From the NCBI GenBank assembly GCA_036971475.1, contig JBAIZL010000005.1, positions 176,691,886-176,755,885 on the forward strand: 64,000 nucleotides of DNA, read 5' to 3'. The notes beneath the pieces were generated by a model. The model made no database searches, was not told where the DNA came from, and worked only from the letters and a program-made list of their open reading frames with translations. This stretch comes from Prosapia bicincta (taxonomy: Eukaryota > Arthropoda > Insecta > Hemiptera > Cercopidae). Below, piece after piece: positions 60,878 to 64,000 of the stretch (the stretch's first letter is position 1; each line of letters opens with the position of its first letter). Made by a program: the position numbers and the translations under genes.

Positions 60878-61345
60878 CTGAGAAAAGAGAGAGGGACAAT
60901 GGAAATTTAGAAGAGTAGCCCCGATTCTTTCGAGGGCGTCTGGATTTTGCACTACTCCAAATAAATCCTTCATTGAGTGATTTATAATGTGCTCTAAAGT
61001 GAGATGCTGTTATACTGCTTAGCCCTTCAGTGTAGTCAGTTTCGGTGTTCATTCTTTATGTGGCTTTGCAGCAACAGCACTAGAATAACGGCCCATGTTG
61101 GGTTTTGCAGCCACTACTAGATGGTTGTTACTTCACTGTCAAAGCAACCTAATTGTCGGGCATCTGCAAAGTATCATTCTGATAGGTCACTGTACAAGCC
61201 AGCTCATCTTTTCTACAGTTTTGTATTGTTAAACGATCGGTATGCGTCTACTCTTGATTGGGGTATCTAGTGTTTATTATTGGCAGCTCAACTCTCCCTG
61301 TTAATAAAGCCATGCTTTCTAGACCTGTGACCGACAAGGTCTTAC

Positions 61346-61397
61346 CTAGGTAAATGTAGGTAAATGCTGTAGACGTGCATAACACACATATTAACAT
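61346..61397 (-). CDS. Possible first exon: signal-peptide-like leader
   Basis: The ATG at 61397 gives MLICVLCTSTAFTYIYL, a hydrophobic leader, then a strong donor AG|gtaaga at 61345 in phase 1, matching the acceptor at 60877. The joined product would be 45 residues. The frame is also open upstream to 61604 with a basic region (PVKRLRQNLR) just before the hydrophobic part. A longer exon coding a type II membrane protein is therefore the alternative. Confidence 0.4.
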
Positions 61398-61604
61398 TAA
61401 GGACCTTAAATTCTGCCTTAACCTCTTGACAGGTATAAATTCCTTTGAGAGTGGTTTGAGAGTGAGATCAGTTTTCCGAATTCCAATATATTTGCTTATT
61501 AATATGTCACGTTTATTAAAAATGGTTTGACGTGTAAAATTTAACTTATCTTTACTTTTAGATTCCTTTTCCTCTAGTTTTATTACTGTTTTTTTTTCAA
61601 ACAA

Positions 61605-62150
61605 ATGGGTTATGTTTTATTAAATATTGGAATACTTTAGGAAACTTAAATTTAGTTATTTCAAGTGTGATACGCAAGACATACCTGATACTAAAAAAAT
61701 ATTGTTTTAAAGAATTTACTCAATCAATTTTAAATGCATGTTTTATTATTTTTAAACTATACTATAACTCTTACGATTAGGTCTAGTAACACCTTACAGA
61801 TATTTACCGTTTTCTGTAAATACTCGTATATTAGTTTTTGTTTTACTCTAAAAATACAGTTTTACATAATATATAAAGTAACAGCAAGTCCTGTCTCATT
61901 ACCCAGATAGAAATTAAATATTCTGAACTTGACATTCTGCCTGTAACAGATTCAGGTTCACCCAATTATCTATAATCCTCTTTCTAAATAATCCAGCCTT
62001 CACCATTCTCATCGATTATCTAAGAGTCCAGGTCCTGTATTGTGATTCCAAATTCCTGAAATCCAGTATAATCTTATAGCTTTGGACAATCTGTCCAATT
62101 TTCAAGCCATTCTGTCTTAGTTCAATACTATGTTACGTAATAAGCATCAC
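61605..62150. other. AT-rich noncoding stretch
   Basis: Nothing recognised. Confidence 0.5.
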
Positions 62151-62152
62151 AA

Positions 62153-62468
<316 letters not shown>

Positions 62469-62522
62469 TAATCCAATAATAAAATTTTGACTTTCAACTA
62501 AATACATTTTTCGATTTGTAAA

Positions 62523-63249
62523 GGTAAACTCCCGATTATCCGTGGAAGAGGGTGGCCCGGCTACGCCGGATAATCGAATTCCCGGATAATCCGCTATGAA
62601 TACAGAATACGCAAAACTATCAATAATCGGTTATTATACCATAAATTACACAAATAATGACCCCGGTTAATGCAATTCACAAATAATCTTCAGAGGACAA
62701 TATAGATACAGAAAATAATTTAAAATGTCGATGTATTTGACGGATTAAAACATGCTCATTTATATGTCTAACTATTTACAATACGTACACAAGTATATGT
62801 CAAAAGTAAGTGTGCATGTAAATATGTAATTTCCTTTACACATAATACTTTCACTTTTTAACAGAAAAATCTGTCACTTTCGTCTGTTTTTTTTTTGAGA
62901 GCATTGATTTAGCTTTAATGTGCGATCTAAGTTTCTTGAGAACTATTTTGTCGCACAGTGAAGAGTCGTCTTGCTCTTCTACATACTAAATAAGGTAATC
63001 ACCCCTTTTATTTCGCTGGCCCGCGTTGGGAGCTTCCCTTTCAATGTAAAAATTAGTATACATTTTTACATATCTATTCCCTTCATTTTAAATTCTACTA
63101 AGCCTTATATGTATTTACGTTGTAGTTCACCGTTTGGAAATTTAAACACATGAATCTGATTGGAATAAAGCTTTATTTGTAAAACAATGGCAGTCCCCGG
63201 ATAATCCGCAAACCGGGTAATCCGCCCACGGATAATCGGGAGTTTACTG
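62523..63249. mobile_element. Deleted pogo/Tigger-like DNA transposon
   Basis: The left end gtaaactcccgattatccgt (62524-62543) has its inverted partner at 63228-63247 (acggataatcgggagtttac). Sub-terminal copies of ggataatccg lie near 62567-62595 and 63197-63235. The element is about 725 bp. The terminal sequence and the transposase remnant inside place it in the pogo/Tigger group of Tc1/mariner transposons. The TA target duplication expected for that group is not clear at both edges. Confidence 0.8.
62851..62982 (-). pseudogene. C-terminus of a pogo/Tigger transposase with PCNA-binding box
   Basis: The minus frame 62982-62851 reads EEQDDSSLCDKIVLKKLRSH, IKAKSMLSKKK and QTKVTDFSVKK with stop TGA at 62853-62851. 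Pogo/Tigger transposases characteristically end in a PCNA-interacting motif of the form QxxxTxFF; here QTKVTDFS keeps all but the last aromatic. The DDE catalytic domain and DNA-binding part are missing, so the copy depends on others for movement. Confidence 0.7.
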
Positions 63250-63479
63250 CATTTATTTTGTAAATTACAAACAAAAAAATTTTAAAATGTCGTTTATACA
63301 TTTTTTTTTGACGTATCACTAACACGGAAGATAAATGTTGACTTTATAGGCGCTTGTCTTGTAGCTTTCAGCCCTTTATATGTACGCTATCATGCCGATC
63401 GCTTTAACTACACCCAAAGCCCCCAAGACACTGCAACTGTATCGTTGAAAGAATCACATAATTTAAAATAATTATGCAT

Positions 63480-64000
63480 ATTATCTGAAGCATTTATATC
63501 CCGCTCTATATTTTACTTCCTCCCTCACCTTCTTTCCATCTATAACTTACATAAACTCACTCTCGTTCTCTTTTATCTCCCCTCCCTCTCTGTTTCTAAC
63601 CCTTTTCCTTCATCTCCCACGCTCTTTCTTTATGTAACTCACCTTCTGTTTCTCTTTATCAACTGTTCCTCCGTATCTTCCTGAATCCTCTTCTTTTTAC
63701 ATAACAATATTCCTTGATTTATCCTTTTTTCCTATCCCTCTATTCCTCTAATTTTTCCCATGTGACTCTTTCTGTATTTTTTTCCTCTATTATTCTATCT
63801 CTTTCTTTCCTTTTCTCTCTCTCTTTCTCTTAAGCCCGACACTCTCTCTTTTCCCTCCTTCTTTCCCTCTACCTCTTTTATCTCAGTTTGTTTGTCTCCC
63901 ATTTCTCTCTCTCCCTAACCCTCTCTCTCTGTAACTCTCGTTTATTTAATTTCCTTCACCATTGAAAAACATCTCGATTCCGTCTCTTTTGACCTTGGCA
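63480..64000. repeat. Pyrimidine-rich (CT-rich) tract
   Basis: About 500 bp strongly biased to C and T on the plus strand with short (CT)n runs; it reaches the window edge. No gene. Confidence 0.85.

Overview
This is eukaryotic, AT-rich, repeat-laden DNA, most likely from an arthropod with a large genome. Reasons: spliced genes with GT-AG introns of up to about 10 kb; long AT, CA/GT and GA/CT microsatellites; satellite arrays; and decayed copies of transposons common in arthropods (LINE, two Penelope-like elements, Helitron, pogo/Tigger, tRNA-derived SINEs, and a dispersed repeat-encoded ORF I know from arthropod assemblies). The exact order is not determinable by eye; a hemipteran or related insect is my guess. 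There are no prokaryotic operons, CRISPR arrays, rRNA genes or intact tRNA genes.

Layout. 1-1860 is the end of a 101-bp satellite. 3880-4772 holds a degenerate 136-bp tandem repeat followed by an 18-bp minisatellite. 5.3-26.4 kb is, I infer, one host gene on the minus strand. Seven short exons (26389-26332, 25154-25071, 14729-14691, 13336-13124, 10625-10407, 6901-6861, 5363-5337) have matching reading phases at every junction. They would give a 226-residue acidic protein of unknown function. Its introns carry a LINE relic (8.8-9.4 kb), a palindromic Penelope relic (16.5-17.7 kb), a second Penelope relic (22.7-23.6 kb) and the most striking item of the window.

That item is a compact 2.7-kb virus-like cassette on the plus strand (about 19.06-21.84 kb), clearly richer in GC than its flanks. 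It has three genes in a row: a double jelly-roll capsid-like protein, a small acidic protein and a third small protein. A TATA-like box lies ahead of each gene and a fourth lies after the last. All three genes are broken, so it is a dead endogenous copy of a small DNA virus or virus-like transposon.

26.57-29.57 kb (minus strand) is an array of about 31 copies of a 96-bp unit coding a 32-residue acidic repeat; it is open for most of its length but carries frameshifts and a stop. 29.6-43.7 kb is mostly AT-rich noncoding DNA with a dispersed ORF relic (32.3-33.2 kb), a Helitron 3' end (37.6-37.9 kb) and three tandem copies of a dispersed repeat (38.0-38.7 kb). 43.69-47.49 kb is a 42-bp satellite of about 90 copies with higher-order structure. 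48.6-49.1 kb and 50.8-51.35 kb hold two more degenerate tandem repeats.

53.7-64 kb carries SINE relics; a 260-bp direct duplication flanking a small membrane-protein ORF; several coding-looking segments on the minus strand (56.75-57.05 and 60.5-61.6 kb) that I cannot name; a deleted pogo/Tigger transposon whose C-terminal PCNA-binding motif survives (62.52-63.25 kb); and a pyrimidine-rich tail.
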